The translations under genes and the position numbers were made by a program. The notes beneath the pieces were generated by a model that did not search any database, had not been told where the DNA came from, and saw only the letters and a program-made list of their open reading frames with translations. Source: a virus. Taken from it: 37,873 bases of DNA. How positions within the stretch are numbered: the stretch's first letter is position 1; each line of letters starts with the position of its first letter. This document shows positions 29,558 through 37,873 of this stretch, in pieces. Location: positions 1-37,873 of IMG/VR virus record IMGVR_UViG_3300025759_000253; one strand, written 5' to 3'.

Positions 29558-30706
29558 ATGGCTGAAGAAGAAAACATTGATGTACTCTTCGACAAAACAA
29601 AAGGCCATTTGTTCTATGCAAAAAACTCTGGTTTTATCGCACCACTCTTCTGTAATTTGAAGTTTTATTGGGATAAAACCATTGATACTGCATGTACAGA
29701 TGGTGTTTCTCTACGTTGGAACCCAGACTTCTTTCTATCACTGGATCCACAAACTCGTGTAACAGTGTTAGCACACGAAGTTTGGCATGTTGCTTTGCAG
29801 CATATGTTCCGACGTGGTGATAAAGATCCAGAGCGATATAACATCGCTGGTGATCATGTTATCAACCTCATGTTGAAAGAGCATGGTTATTATATGGATG
29901 GTTTTCCATATGTGATGGATGATAAATATCGTGGATGGTCTACAGAAGATATCTATGATGATCTTCCACCCGACGCCCAACCACCTGTCGGTGGATTGGG
30001 CTTGGATATTGATATATCAGGTGATGGTAAAGCTGGATCTACTGGTGAAGACGCTGCTGATTATGAGAAGCGTAGAGCTGAATCAATCAGTATGGTTATG
30101 TCTGCTGCAATGACAGCTAAGATGACCAACAAAGCTGGTGACGTACCAGGGGCCGTAGAAATGATTATTGATGAGTTTGTTAACCCAAAACTACCTTGGG
30201 AAAAACTTCTCAAAGATTTTTTCAATGAATTGGTAGATCTGGAATATTCATTCCGAAGACCCAATAGAAGGTATGAAGATCCTATTCTACCTGGTCTTGT
30301 TGGTATGAGTGGACTTGAACACCTTATCTACTACCTTGATATATCTGGTTCGATCTCTGATGAAGATATTAAACGCTTCAATTCAGAGGTAAAACAGATC
30401 AAGGAAGAGTTCAATCCCCAACTACTTACACTTGTGACCTTTGATACTCAAATCTGTGATGAATATTCATTTACCGCAGATGAAGAGTTTGAGAAGATTG
30501 TTGTAACTGGTCGAGGTGGAACAAGTCTTTATCCTATATGGGAACATGCAAAAGAACATAACCCCAACGCTATGGTGGTGTTTACGGATCTTTATGTGGG
30601 TATCCCAGAAGAAAAACCTGTATGTCCATTAATCTGGATCTGTACAGATCATCCTGGTGCAGATGTACCTTATGGTAATCTAATTCATGTAGAGGACTAC
30701 GAATGA
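29558..30706 (+). CDS. HExxH/VWA protein, partner of MoxR ATPase (N4 gp25-like)
   Basis: 382 residues. The N-terminal half has HEVWH (73-77) with downstream acidic and His residues, the zinc-metallopeptidase-like domain of this family (DUF2201 type). The C-terminal half is a VWA domain with a complete MIDAS: DISGS at 261-265, GGTS at 320-323 and Asp344 in FTDL. The genes are 11 nt apart and the stop overlaps the next start (ATGA). It probably binds a target and hands it to the ATPase. Whether it is a true protease is not shown. Confidence 0.85.
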   Translation: MAEEENIDVLFDKTKGHLFYAKNSGFIAPLFCNLKFYWDKTIDTACTDGVSLRWNPDFFLSLDPQTRVTVLAHEVWHVALQHMFRRGDKDPERYNIAGDHVINLMLKEHGYYMDGFPYVMDDKYRGWSTEDIYDDLPPDAQPPVGGLGLDIDISGDGKAGSTGEDAADYEKRRAESISMVMSAAMTAKMTNKAGDVPGAVEMIIDEFVNPKLPWEKLLKDFFNELVDLEYSFRRPNRRYEDPILPGLVGMSGLEHLIYYLDISGSISDEDIKRFNSEVKQIKEEFNPQLLTLVTFDTQICDEYSFTADEEFEKIVVTGRGGTSLYPIWEHAKEHNPNAMVVFTDLYVGIPEEKPVCPLIWICTDHPGADVPYGNLIHVEDYE

Positions 30707-31149
30707 TCTACAATGGTAAAACACTCATCGACTCTGCTCCAATGACTCCCATGTTTGACACTAAGAAGAAATTCAATGGTGTCTCTCATGGATTATCTGA
30801 AGCAGGTTACGACATCAGAATTGCACAAGATATTTGTTTGCATCCTTTCTCAAGATTTAAACTTGCTTCATCTGTTGAGAAATTTAAGCTTCCTAATAAC
30901 TTGGTTGCAATTCTTCACGATAAATCCTCCCTGATCCGTCAAGGGCTTATGGTCGGTAACACCGTACTTGAGCCTGGTTGGGAAGGGTATTTGACCCTTG
31001 AACTTTTCTATCATGGATGGAAACCCCTACGTCTGAAATCAGGTCAGGGGATTGGTCAATTAATATTCCATGAACTCACTGAACCTTCCAATTATTCTGG
31101 AAAGTATCAACATCAACCAAATCGTCCAGTAGCGTCGATTAAATCTTAG
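30703..31149 (+). CDS. dcd: dCTP deaminase (Dcd/dUTPase family)
   Basis: 148 residues, shorter than the roughly 190 of bacterial Dcd. GLSEAGYDIRI (30-40) and DKSSLIRQG (73-81) build the trimer active site; GWEGYLTLEL (92-101) contains Glu100 matching the catalytic Glu of Dcd. It converts dCTP to dUTP; the next gene, ThyX, then makes dTMP after hydrolysis to dUMP. A dUTPase or bifunctional activity is also possible. Four-base overlap with the VWA gene. Confidence 0.82.
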   Translation: MIYNGKTLIDSAPMTPMFDTKKKFNGVSHGLSEAGYDIRIAQDICLHPFSRFKLASSVEKFKLPNNLVAILHDKSSLIRQGLMVGNTVLEPGWEGYLTLELFYHGWKPLRLKSGQGIGQLIFHELTEPSNYSGKYQHQPNRPVASIKS

Positions 31150-31159
31150 GATTAAAAAT

Positions 31160-32077
31160 ATGAAACGAGAAATTGACACTTCATGTGCAGTTCAAAAACC
31201 TGTTTCAGATGCCCTTGAAGCTATTCTAGGTCATGCTTTCCCTGTACTCGATCATGGTTTTATCCGTGTAGTCGATTATATGGGTGTGGATGAATCTATT
31301 TCAGAAGCTGCAAGAACCTCTTATGGTAAGGGTACAACTGCAACCAGTTCACCACAAGGGTTGATCAACCGTCTTATGCGTTTGGCTCATACCAGTCCAT
31401 TTGAGATGTGTGAAATCAAATTCCACATCAAGATGCCTATCTTTGTTATGCGTCAATGGATCCGTCACCGTACAGCAAATGTAAATGAATATTCAGCTCG
31501 TTATTCTATTTTGAATGATGAGTTTTATATTCCGCTTCCTGAACATCTTGCAAAACAGTCTAAAACAGACAAACAAGGCCGTGAGCAGGTGTTTGATCAC
31601 CAAGAGGCATGTGAGATCCTTGAGATACTAAAACTCAATGCAGCAAGCTCTTATGAAGACTATCGCATTCTTTCAGAACCAGAAAATAAAGGCGGTGATT
31701 ACGGTCTATCCCGTGAACTTGCTCGTATGGCAATTCCAGTAAACGTTTATACAGAATGTTATTGGAAGATTGATCTTCATAATCTGTTGCATTTCCTACG
31801 TCTTAGAGCAGACAGTCATGCACAATATGAGATCAGAGCTTATGCTGACATTATGATGGATCTTGTCAAACAATGGGTTCCAATGACCCATTCTGCATTC
31901 ATGAAGTATCGTATGAATGCAGTAACCTTCTCAGAACCAGAACTTAAAATCATCTCTAATATGCTTCCTGAGTTGTTTGATGCGAAATGGTTACCTGATT
32001 TCAGTAAATCAGAGGTACTTGAATTCAACAAGAAACTCGCAATTTTGAAGGAACATCAAAATGTCGAAACTCGTTGA
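31160..32077 (+). CDS. thyX: Flavin-dependent thymidylate synthase ThyX
   Basis: 305 residues. The diagnostic RHR-x7-S motif is RHRTANVNEYS at 102-112, followed by ARYS. NLLHFLRLRADSHAQYEIR near 215-233 is the C-terminal substrate-binding region. ThyX makes dTMP from dUMP with FAD and methylene-tetrahydrofolate, in place of ThyA. It follows dcd by 10 nt and overlaps the HD gene by 17 nt, which forms a dTTP supply cluster. Confidence 0.94.
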   Translation: MKREIDTSCAVQKPVSDALEAILGHAFPVLDHGFIRVVDYMGVDESISEAARTSYGKGTTATSSPQGLINRLMRLAHTSPFEMCEIKFHIKMPIFVMRQWIRHRTANVNEYSARYSILNDEFYIPLPEHLAKQSKTDKQGREQVFDHQEACEILEILKLNAASSYEDYRILSEPENKGGDYGLSRELARMAIPVNVYTECYWKIDLHNLLHFLRLRADSHAQYEIRAYADIMMDLVKQWVPMTHSAFMKYRMNAVTFSEPELKIISNMLPELFDAKWLPDFSKSEVLEFNKKLAILKEHQNVETR

Positions 32078-32594
32078 TCGTATCATCAACACATATGAAT
32101 CGGGTTTGGTTCAAAGATATCATACACACCCTAGATTTGCTCGTTTTGGTCAAACCGATGCAGCTCATCAATGGGGTGTGATGATGCTTGTGTTGATGTG
32201 TCACCCAAACCCATCAAAGAATCTTCTGATTGAAGCAGCAGCCCACGATACAGGTGAACGCTTTTCAGCAGATCTACCAAGCCCAGTTAAAAAATTGGAT
32301 CCTGTTCTTGCAGAATCTTTTGACAAACTGGAACTTGGCGTTCGTATTAATCGAACGATTGCACCGCTTGAGTTAACTGAAGACGAATATGCTTTCCTAA
32401 AGTGTATGGATGTATTGGAATGCTACCTATTTGCAGCCAATACTCTTCCTGAAGCTCTTAGCACTAAAAATTGGAGGAAATTACGTGACTATGTTGTTTC
32501 TTCTGCTCAAGAGCTGAATACACAACCTATCATCTCAGTTGATGAGGTTATGGAAGCAGCTAAAACCCGTCAAGGCTTTACGGAGGCTTATTAA
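32061..32594 (+). CDS. HD-domain phosphohydrolase (YfbR-like 5'-deoxynucleotidase)
   Basis: 177 residues. Metal ligands of an HD domain: His36 (AAHQW), His62-Asp63 (AAHDTGE) and Asp117 (KCMDVLE). Size and motif spacing match YfbR-type deoxynucleoside 5'-monophosphatases. It overlaps thyX and would balance the dNMP pool. The reaction is inferred from the family. Confidence 0.8.
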   Translation: MSKLVDRIINTYESGLVQRYHTHPRFARFGQTDAAHQWGVMMLVLMCHPNPSKNLLIEAAAHDTGERFSADLPSPVKKLDPVLAESFDKLELGVRINRTIAPLELTEDEYAFLKCMDVLECYLFAANTLPEALSTKNWRKLRDYVVSSAQELNTQPIISVDEVMEAAKTRQGFTEAY

Positions 32595-32595
32595 T

Positions 32596-33081
32596 ATGAA
32601 GAAACTACTCGTAATTGGGTATGGAAGACACGGTAAAGATACTGTGTGTGAAATGCTCTGTAAGGTGGATGATTATGCTTTTGTATCATCATCTGAATTC
32701 TGTGCGATGAATGTAGTCTACCCTACCATGTTGGATAAATATGAAAACTGGGAAGAATGCTACAATGATCGTCATAATCATCGTGCTCACTGGTTCAACA
32801 CTATTAAAGCATATAACGATGAAAACCCTTCTCGCTTGGCTACTGAAATTCTAAAAGATTACGATATCTATTGCGGATTGCGTAACATTGAAGAATTTGA
32901 GGGAGCAAAACATCTTTTCGATCTCATAATTTGGGTTGAACGACCTGGATTTGAACCAGAAGGTTCAGATTCTATGACGTTGACTCGTGAACTCGCAGAT
33001 ATTGTGATCTTTAATGATGGTACACTCGGTGATTTGTACCGAAAAGTTCACAATCTTTCTAAAGCTATCAACAAGGAATAA
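32596..33081 (+). CDS. P-loop kinase, deoxynucleoside monophosphate kinase-like
   Basis: 161 residues from ATG 32596 (ACGGAGG upstream), beginning immediately after the HD gene. The P-loop GYGRHGKDT is at 8-16. The middle contains PSRLATEILKDYDIYCGLRN, with Arg residues that would be the nucleotide site, and LIIWVERPG near 115-123 is the core strand. The form resembles phage dNMP kinases that add the second phosphate. Its place after ThyX and the HD enzyme supports this. Confidence 0.75.
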   Translation: MKKLLVIGYGRHGKDTVCEMLCKVDDYAFVSSSEFCAMNVVYPTMLDKYENWEECYNDRHNHRAHWFNTIKAYNDENPSRLATEILKDYDIYCGLRNIEEFEGAKHLFDLIIWVERPGFEPEGSDSMTLTRELADIVIFNDGTLGDLYRKVHNLSKAINKE

Positions 33082-33085
33082 ATCA

Positions 33086-35467
33086 ATGAAAGTCTCTCAT
33101 GTTGAAAACATGGACACTCATGCTGTTATTGGCGGTCAGGACGTACAAGCGTTCGGTATGTCAGACAGTGCAGAGTTCTTCACAATCCTATCAGATACCC
33201 TTTATTCTGATAAGATCCTGGCTGTTTCCAGGGAAATTATTTGTAATGGTTGGGATTCTCATATCGTTGCAAATATTGAAGACAAGCCAATGGATATTAC
33301 TGTAAGCATGGATAAACTTACAATCCGTGATTATGGTACTGGTATTCCTCATGAAGACATTCGGGCAATTTATTGTGTCTATGGTGATTCTACCAAGACA
33401 AAGAGCGATAAAGAAACAGGGGGTTTTGGATTAGGTTCTAAAGCTCCCTTTGCTTACACTGACCACTTTACAGTAACCAATTGGCACGATGGTGTTCGTA
33501 CAGTGTATGCTATCTCTCGTGGTTCTGTTGAAACAGGTGGTAAACCTGACATTCGTACTGTTGTATCAGTTCCTGACGATAAGGGACGTGGTATCGAAGT
33601 ATCAATGCCCATTAAAAATGAGAATGACTATCTACGTTTCAGTCGTGTGATCAAAAATGTCGTATTCTATGGTGGTATTAACGCAACATTCAACGGAGAA
33701 GCTATTGAAACTCTTGATTATTCTCTATTTGATAATGGTTTCGTTTTTACTGAGAAAACCAGTCATTTGAATGTTGAAGGCAATATCTTCATTAAATATG
33801 GATCTGTAGTTTATCCGATCCAAAAAGCTGATGAATATATTTCTGAATATGAGGAAATTTCTAAAATCTTCAATGAAGGGGAATTTCGTTATAATAGATC
33901 AAATAAGATGGTCATCTTCTCAGCTCCTCCAAACACAATTGCAGTAACACCAAGCCGTGAAGGTTTGTCTCAAACCGAACAAACTCGTGATACAATAGCA
34001 CGTATCTTGAAACGTTTTTGCGATAAGCTAAAGAGTCTTGATAGCAACTCGCTACAAAGCTTGGTGAAGCTATCTTGTGATCATGCTATTGCTGAACAAA
34101 AGTTTCATAATCTCTTTTTTCATTTAGCGAACGATACAATAAATAAGGAAGTACCTGCTATTAAGCAGATCCTGGAAAGTGAAATCCACACTTATGAGGA
34201 TCTAGCAAAGTATTGTATCCTCAAAGGTGTGAATAACAACTTACGTGAAACTGAATTGTACAGTTGTGCGAGCAAGTATGTGGCTTATTTGCTTAAACAT
34301 GAGCCTAAGTATAAGAAGATTTATCGTTCACTCGATAAGTACCTTAAACTGAATACACGAAACTTTCACATGACTGATCGCTTGAATGCTATCATTACTC
34401 GTCATATGATTTTTGAGGTAAGTAAAATCCTGGGTGATGATCGTGATATGATACGTATCACTCAAAGATCTACCAGCAAAAACCACAAAATGAGAACTGT
34501 ATCTGTTCTTGATAAGCTTCCTCTTATCAATGTGGATGATATACTTCTTGCTTCATCAGAATATGCTGTAACTGAGCACATTGGTTTCACATACACATCT
34601 CGTTTGGTCATTAGACCAGGGGCCACTAAGAAGGCCAGAGAACGTGTTATTGAAACTCTGAATAAGAGTTCACTAAAATATACAGATGTCCTTCACATCG
34701 TTGAAGAGCGTATCGATTATGGTGTGATCTCCGATACAGAGCCAAAAAAACCAAAACCTAAAGGTTTCATGTATCTGAAAAATTGTTTGAATGAATACGG
34801 TAATTATTCTGTGAACAGTCTTGATGATGAAGAACATGAACGTCTTGAGGAACCAAAATATGTTGTGTTCAATCGATCTGATGATGGTAATCATATCATT
34901 GATGGTTGGGGTAATACAAGTTTCCGAACACTCTTGGAACTTTATCCTGATACAGTAGTATTGCGTAACAAAACCTCATATGACTCGCAAATATCGAAGG
35001 GTGCTATCAACTCTATCGATGATCTCTTCAAGACTATGGTTAAGTATATTAAGGATAATCCAAAATTCCTTAATAAACTAGACCTGACAAGGTTCAGTAA
35101 CAACTCATACTATAGTAAGGATCTGACTAACTATAGAAAGTTGTTCAAACATATCCCCAATCTTCGAAAGAAGATGGGTATTATGTTGCTTAAGTCTTCT
35201 AAAGATAAGCAAATGGCTAAACTGTTTTACAGTATGTACAACAGTAAAAGCAGTCGTTCACTTTCATATGAACACACAGACTTAATGAAAGAGCATTTCA
35301 ATGCTGTTGAGAAACTTAGAGAAGATTCTAAGAAGATCAGTGATGTTCTTTCCTTGAAGGTCTTTAATACTATCGATCTTCGTGATGCTCTCTCAGCTAT
35401 TGAGAGTGGATCAGAAACAGAAAAAGCAGTTATGATTAAACTGCTCAATCTTGCTCTGAAGGAGTAA
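33086..35467 (+). CDS. rIIA: rIIA-like protein with GHKL ATPase domain
   Basis: 793 residues from ATG 33086 (AAGGAATAA upstream), similar in length to T4 rIIA. The N-terminal Bergerat fold is complete: Glu50, Asn54 and Asp57 in SREIICNGWDSH, DYGTG at 82-86 and GGFGLGSKAP at 112-121. The rest is helical and charged, without a known domain. With rIIB it forms a pair that in T4 counters the exclusion of phage by a lambda prophage; in N4-like phages the function is not defined. It lies 3 nt before rIIB. Confidence 0.88.
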   Translation: MKVSHVENMDTHAVIGGQDVQAFGMSDSAEFFTILSDTLYSDKILAVSREIICNGWDSHIVANIEDKPMDITVSMDKLTIRDYGTGIPHEDIRAIYCVYGDSTKTKSDKETGGFGLGSKAPFAYTDHFTVTNWHDGVRTVYAISRGSVETGGKPDIRTVVSVPDDKGRGIEVSMPIKNENDYLRFSRVIKNVVFYGGINATFNGEAIETLDYSLFDNGFVFTEKTSHLNVEGNIFIKYGSVVYPIQKADEYISEYEEISKIFNEGEFRYNRSNKMVIFSAPPNTIAVTPSREGLSQTEQTRDTIARILKRFCDKLKSLDSNSLQSLVKLSCDHAIAEQKFHNLFFHLANDTINKEVPAIKQILESEIHTYEDLAKYCILKGVNNNLRETELYSCASKYVAYLLKHEPKYKKIYRSLDKYLKLNTRNFHMTDRLNAIITRHMIFEVSKILGDDRDMIRITQRSTSKNHKMRTVSVLDKLPLINVDDILLASSEYAVTEHIGFTYTSRLVIRPGATKKARERVIETLNKSSLKYTDVLHIVEERIDYGVISDTEPKKPKPKGFMYLKNCLNEYGNYSVNSLDDEEHERLEEPKYVVFNRSDDGNHIIDGWGNTSFRTLLELYPDTVVLRNKTSYDSQISKGAINSIDDLFKTMVKYIKDNPKFLNKLDLTRFSNNSYYSKDLTNYRKLFKHIPNLRKKMGIMLLKSSKDKQMAKLFYSMYNSKSSRSLSYEHTDLMKEHFNAVEKLREDSKKISDVLSLKVFNTIDLRDALSAIESGSETEKAVMIKLLNLALKE

Positions 35468-35470
35468 ATT

Positions 35471-36916
35471 ATGACTACAATAACCGTTGTTGCGGCTATC
35501 GCAGACAAAGAGCAAATTACGCTCTACAAAATTGATGGGGGTACGGTAATTCTCAAATCCGATGATTACCGAACTCAAGACATCGTTGATGCTGTGCTTC
35601 CAAAAATTGCACAACATCAAAAAGCTGAAGTCGATATCTCTGAATATGCTGTTACTCAAGCTTTTGAAGCAGCTACAGAAGGTGTTATCGTCTTCTTTAA
35701 AGTAGGTCGAGAAATAGTTCGTGGTATCTTGCACCCAGATGCAAACAGCAATATCACTGTTCAGGATATTGTTGAAATGGGTGATAAACCTACCTCAATG
35801 ACTGTTGCTGATGATGAAACTATTGTCGCTGTTGTCGATGATAAAATCATCCCAGACATGGAGAAATTGGAGAAGCAATTCACCCACTCCAACAAAACAA
35901 ACCCCAAAGGTATGACTGCATTCTTAAAAAGAATCTCAACTGTGATCGACAAACGATCTCATTCGGTTGAAGATCTCATGAAATTCATGGAGAAAGCAGA
36001 TTTACCTATTGCTGATGATGGTTGTGTAATTGCATACAAGGTTCTTGCAAACACATCAGTGAAAGGTACTTTCGTTGATAAACATACCTGTAAGGTCAAA
36101 CAACGTGTTGGATCCAAGGTATTTATGAAAGAATCTTTGGTAGATGCGGATAATCGTAATGATTGTTCAAATGGTCTGCACATTGCTCGACGTGGGTATG
36201 TTGGTGGTTTCAGAAGTGGTACTGATCCTGTTCTTATCTGTAAGATAGCACCAGAAGACTTCATTGCAGTACCTCAATATGATGCCAACAAAGTTCGTGT
36301 ATCTGGTTATCACATTATCGAACGTCTTCCAGTTGAAGCTGCTTCAGCTTTGGCTAATAACCTACCTATGACGGAAGTTAAAGGAATGAAAGAGCTTCTT
36401 GGTTCTATCATTGCAGGTAAACACAGTGAACCTATTGAAACAGTGGAAATCACTGGTCATCATGGTGAAGGTGTAATTATCACTCCGACAGGTGTTAAGA
36501 AAAGTCAAAAACCTTCTGTTAAATCTAAACCAACTACAGCTATTGATGTGGATGGTAAGGTTGCTGATTCTTCTAAAGTATCACCAAAGAACCTACGTAA
36601 GAAGGCAGATGCTGTTATCAAAACAACAGCTAACCAACAGAAAGCATTCAAACTGCTTGATGAAGGTAAACTGTCTAAAGCTGAGATTGCAAAACAATGT
36701 AATACCAGCACACGTACTCTTGGTCGTTGGATCGATAAACGATCATCACTTGAACAGCCTGAACCAAAAGGTAAAAAGTTGGATGGTGCGACCCCAGAAC
36801 AACAAAAAGCTATTGACGCTTTCCTATCTGGTGGTATGACTAAAACCGAAGCTGCAAACTTGGTGAATACCAGCTTGCGTACATTCGGTAGATGGCTCAA
36901 TAAGTTTGGGCTATAA
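35471..36916 (+). CDS. rIIB: rIIB-like protein with two C-terminal HTH repeats
   Basis: 481 residues, much longer than T4 rIIB (about 312). The start has GAAGGAG upstream. The rIIB core is at about 145-310, with FMEKADLPIADDGCVIAYKV, GLHIARRGYVGG and ICKIAPEDF. The C-terminal 100 residues contain two similar helix-turn-helix units: NQQKAFKLLDEGKLSKAEIA with TSTRTLGRW, and EQQKAIDAFLSGGMTKTEAA with TSLRTFGRW. This suggests DNA or RNA binding. A strong terminator follows. Confidence 0.82.
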   Translation: MTTITVVAAIADKEQITLYKIDGGTVILKSDDYRTQDIVDAVLPKIAQHQKAEVDISEYAVTQAFEAATEGVIVFFKVGREIVRGILHPDANSNITVQDIVEMGDKPTSMTVADDETIVAVVDDKIIPDMEKLEKQFTHSNKTNPKGMTAFLKRISTVIDKRSHSVEDLMKFMEKADLPIADDGCVIAYKVLANTSVKGTFVDKHTCKVKQRVGSKVFMKESLVDADNRNDCSNGLHIARRGYVGGFRSGTDPVLICKIAPEDFIAVPQYDANKVRVSGYHIIERLPVEAASALANNLPMTEVKGMKELLGSIIAGKHSEPIETVEITGHHGEGVIITPTGVKKSQKPSVKSKPTTAIDVDGKVADSSKVSPKNLRKKADAVIKTTANQQKAFKLLDEGKLSKAEIAKQCNTSTRTLGRWIDKRSSLEQPEPKGKKLDGATPEQQKAIDAFLSGGMTKTEAANLVNTSLRTFGRWLNKFGL

Positions 36917-36931
36917 CTGCCATTAACATTT

Positions 36932-36960
36932 AAGATGGATGCTTTAAGCATCCATCTTTT
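36932..36960 (+). terminator. Rho-independent terminator after rIIB
   Basis: AAGATGGATGC (36932-36942) pairs perfectly with GCATCCATCTT (36948-36958), followed by T residues. It ends the long unit that began at 28530 and is symmetric. Confidence 0.9.
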
Positions 36961-36982
36961 ATATTCTACGTTAGGAAAAATC

Positions 36983-37171
36983 ATGGCAGATATTGCTGAT
37001 AATGCGAACAGAATTAGTGATCTATATCTCAAAACATCTCTTCAAAACGCTCAAGCTAAACCACAACCTTTCTCTGGTTTTTGCTTGTCATGCGACGAAC
37101 CTGTCGTAGAGCGAAGATATTGTAATCGAGAGTGTAGAGATGATCACGAGAGAAGCCTAAGAAGGCCATAG
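36983..37171 (+). CDS. TraR/DksA-like zinc-finger small protein
   Basis: 62 residues from ATG 36983 (TTAGGAAAAA upstream). The N-terminal helix ADIADNANRISDLYLKTSL resembles that of phage TraR-like proteins. The C-terminus FCLSCDEPV...RRYCNRECRDDHE has the C-x2-C and C-x3-C ligands of a zinc finger. TraR proteins bind host RNA polymerase; however, the CRDDHE end is also found in other small zinc proteins, so that role is only possible. Confidence 0.7.
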   Translation: MADIADNANRISDLYLKTSLQNAQAKPQPFSGFCLSCDEPVVERRYCNRECRDDHERSLRRP

Positions 37172-37180
37172 AGAGTAAAT

Positions 37181-37873
37181 ATGCCATTAAACAATGATCA
37201 AACAATTGCTGCTGATGCAGTTTTAAAGTTCCTTATCTTTTCAGATAAGGAATTTATTTTATCTGGTGCTGCTGGCACAGGTAAAACATTCATGATGAAA
37301 CATATCATGGATACAAGCATGAAAGATTATGCTGATATGTGTAAACTTCTTGGTGAAAAGCCAATCGATTACACTATCCATTTGACTGCTACAACCAACA
37401 AAGCAGCAGAGGTACTGGCCTCTTCAACCAGCTTCCCCACCGTTACAATTCATAGCTTCATGGCTTTAAAAGTCACTGATGATTATAAGACTGGAAAGTC
37501 TAATATCACCAAGACAGCCAACTGGAAAGTTCACTCTAATAGCATCATCTTCATTGATGAAGCTTCTATGATTGACAAGAAACTACATCAATACCTTTTA
37601 GAAGGTACTGATAAGACTTGTAAAATCATATATATCGGTGATCACTGTCAGATGGCTCCTGTAGCTGAAACAATCTCACAAGTGTATATGAACAACAATA
37701 ACTTTGTTGATCTTAAACAACCTGTTCGTAATGCTAATCAAAATGCTCTTATGGATCTTTGTACTCAGTTGCGTGAAACAGTTGAAACTAAGATCTTTAA
37801 ACCAATTGTTGAAGTCCCAGGTGTCATTGAATATTGCAATGATAACAAGATGGAACACTTACTGAAAACACAC
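37181..37873 (+). CDS. DNA helicase, Dda/RecD-like SF1B (N4 gp37-like), partial
   Basis: The frame is open from ATG 37181 to the window end, giving 231 residues. Motif I GAAGTGKT at 29-36, motif Ia TATTNKAAE near 69-77, motif II IDEAS at 125-129, motif III GDHCQMAP at 153-160 and KQPVRN near 179-184 are all present in order. This is the 5'-3' helicase type of T4 Dda and of N4 gp37, which acts in replication. The C-terminal motifs lie outside the window. A strong hairpin is encoded near its start. Confidence 0.9.
   Translation, partial: MPLNNDQTIAADAVLKFLIFSDKEFILSGAAGTGKTFMMKHIMDTSMKDYADMCKLLGEKPIDYTIHLTATTNKAAEVLASSTSFPTVTIHSFMALKVTDDYKTGKSNITKTANWKVHSNSIIFIDEASMIDKKLHQYLLEGTDKTCKIIYIGDHCQMAPVAETISQVYMNNNNFVDLKQPVRNANQNALMDLCTQLRETVETKIFKPIVEVPGVIEYCNDNKMEHLLKTH
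37229..37252 (+). other. Intragenic 10-bp hairpin in helicase gene
   Basis: TTCCTTATCT-TTTC-AGATAAGGAA is a perfect 10-bp stem with a 4-nt loop, extendable by three more pairs, and is followed by a T-rich stretch (AATTTATTTT). It lies at codons 17-24 of the helicase and looks like an attenuator although it is coding. Confidence 0.5.

Overview
The window is about half of a tailed bacteriophage genome that looks like a member of the N4-like podoviruses (Schitoviridae). The strongest evidence is a T7-type RNA polymerase split over two genes of about 271 and 409 codons, the arrangement and sizes of N4 RNAP II (gp15/gp16). A MoxR-type ATPase followed by a HExxH/VWA protein (N4 gp24/gp25-like), rIIA/rIIB-like genes, a Dda-type helicase (N4 gp37-like) and an N4-type terminase (gp68-like) support this. 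The DNA is AT-rich by eye, and Shine-Dalgarno sites of the AAGGA/GGAG type precede nearly every gene. The B12-dependent class II ribonucleotide reductase and ThyX recall marine N4-like phages, but the host cannot be read from the sequence.

Layout. (1) 1-8713, minus strand: late genes, read leftwards as putative small terminase, large terminase, an adaptor-like protein, an esterase tail fibre, a tailspike-like fibre, a holin-like protein and a membrane-anchored protein cut by the window edge. (2) 8714-10920: junction with a small plus-strand gene, a minus-strand metallophosphoesterase and long non-coding stretches. The junction of late and early genes suggests the terminal repeat of the linear genome may be joined here. 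(3) 10921-15072, plus: early region of very small genes, with a family of tiny proteins sharing an LLG signature and a cluster of small membrane or exported proteins. Four GC-rich hairpins with 3-nt loops sit in its gene-free gaps and look like promoters for the virion RNA polymerase. (4) 15260-22934, plus: zinc-binding small proteins, a SLOG protein, class II RNR, a macro-like protein and the split RNA polymerase. (5) 22935-25900, plus: accessory genes including a free-standing HNH endonuclease, a second metallophosphoesterase, a Tad2-type (DUF2829) anti-Thoeris protein and tRNA-Ser(GCU). (6) 25995-27804, minus: a four-gene island of tail-fibre-like proteins, one frameshifted, inside the plus-strand region. 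(7) 27889-37873, plus: an alpha/beta hydrolase, the ATPase/VWA pair, nucleotide genes (dCTP deaminase, ThyX, HD phosphohydrolase, P-loop kinase), rIIA, rIIB, a zinc protein and the start of the helicase.

How it fits together: injected virion polymerase would start the early genes at the hairpins. Early products (small host-modifying proteins and RNAP subunits) would switch to middle transcription. The nucleotide genes supply dTTP and deoxynucleotides, and the leftward late genes package DNA and build the tail. The most novel-looking features are the LLG small-protein family, the hairpin set, the extra gene between the RNAP halves, the Tad2 fusion with an RBS-blocking hairpin, and the reversed tail island with a broken reading frame.
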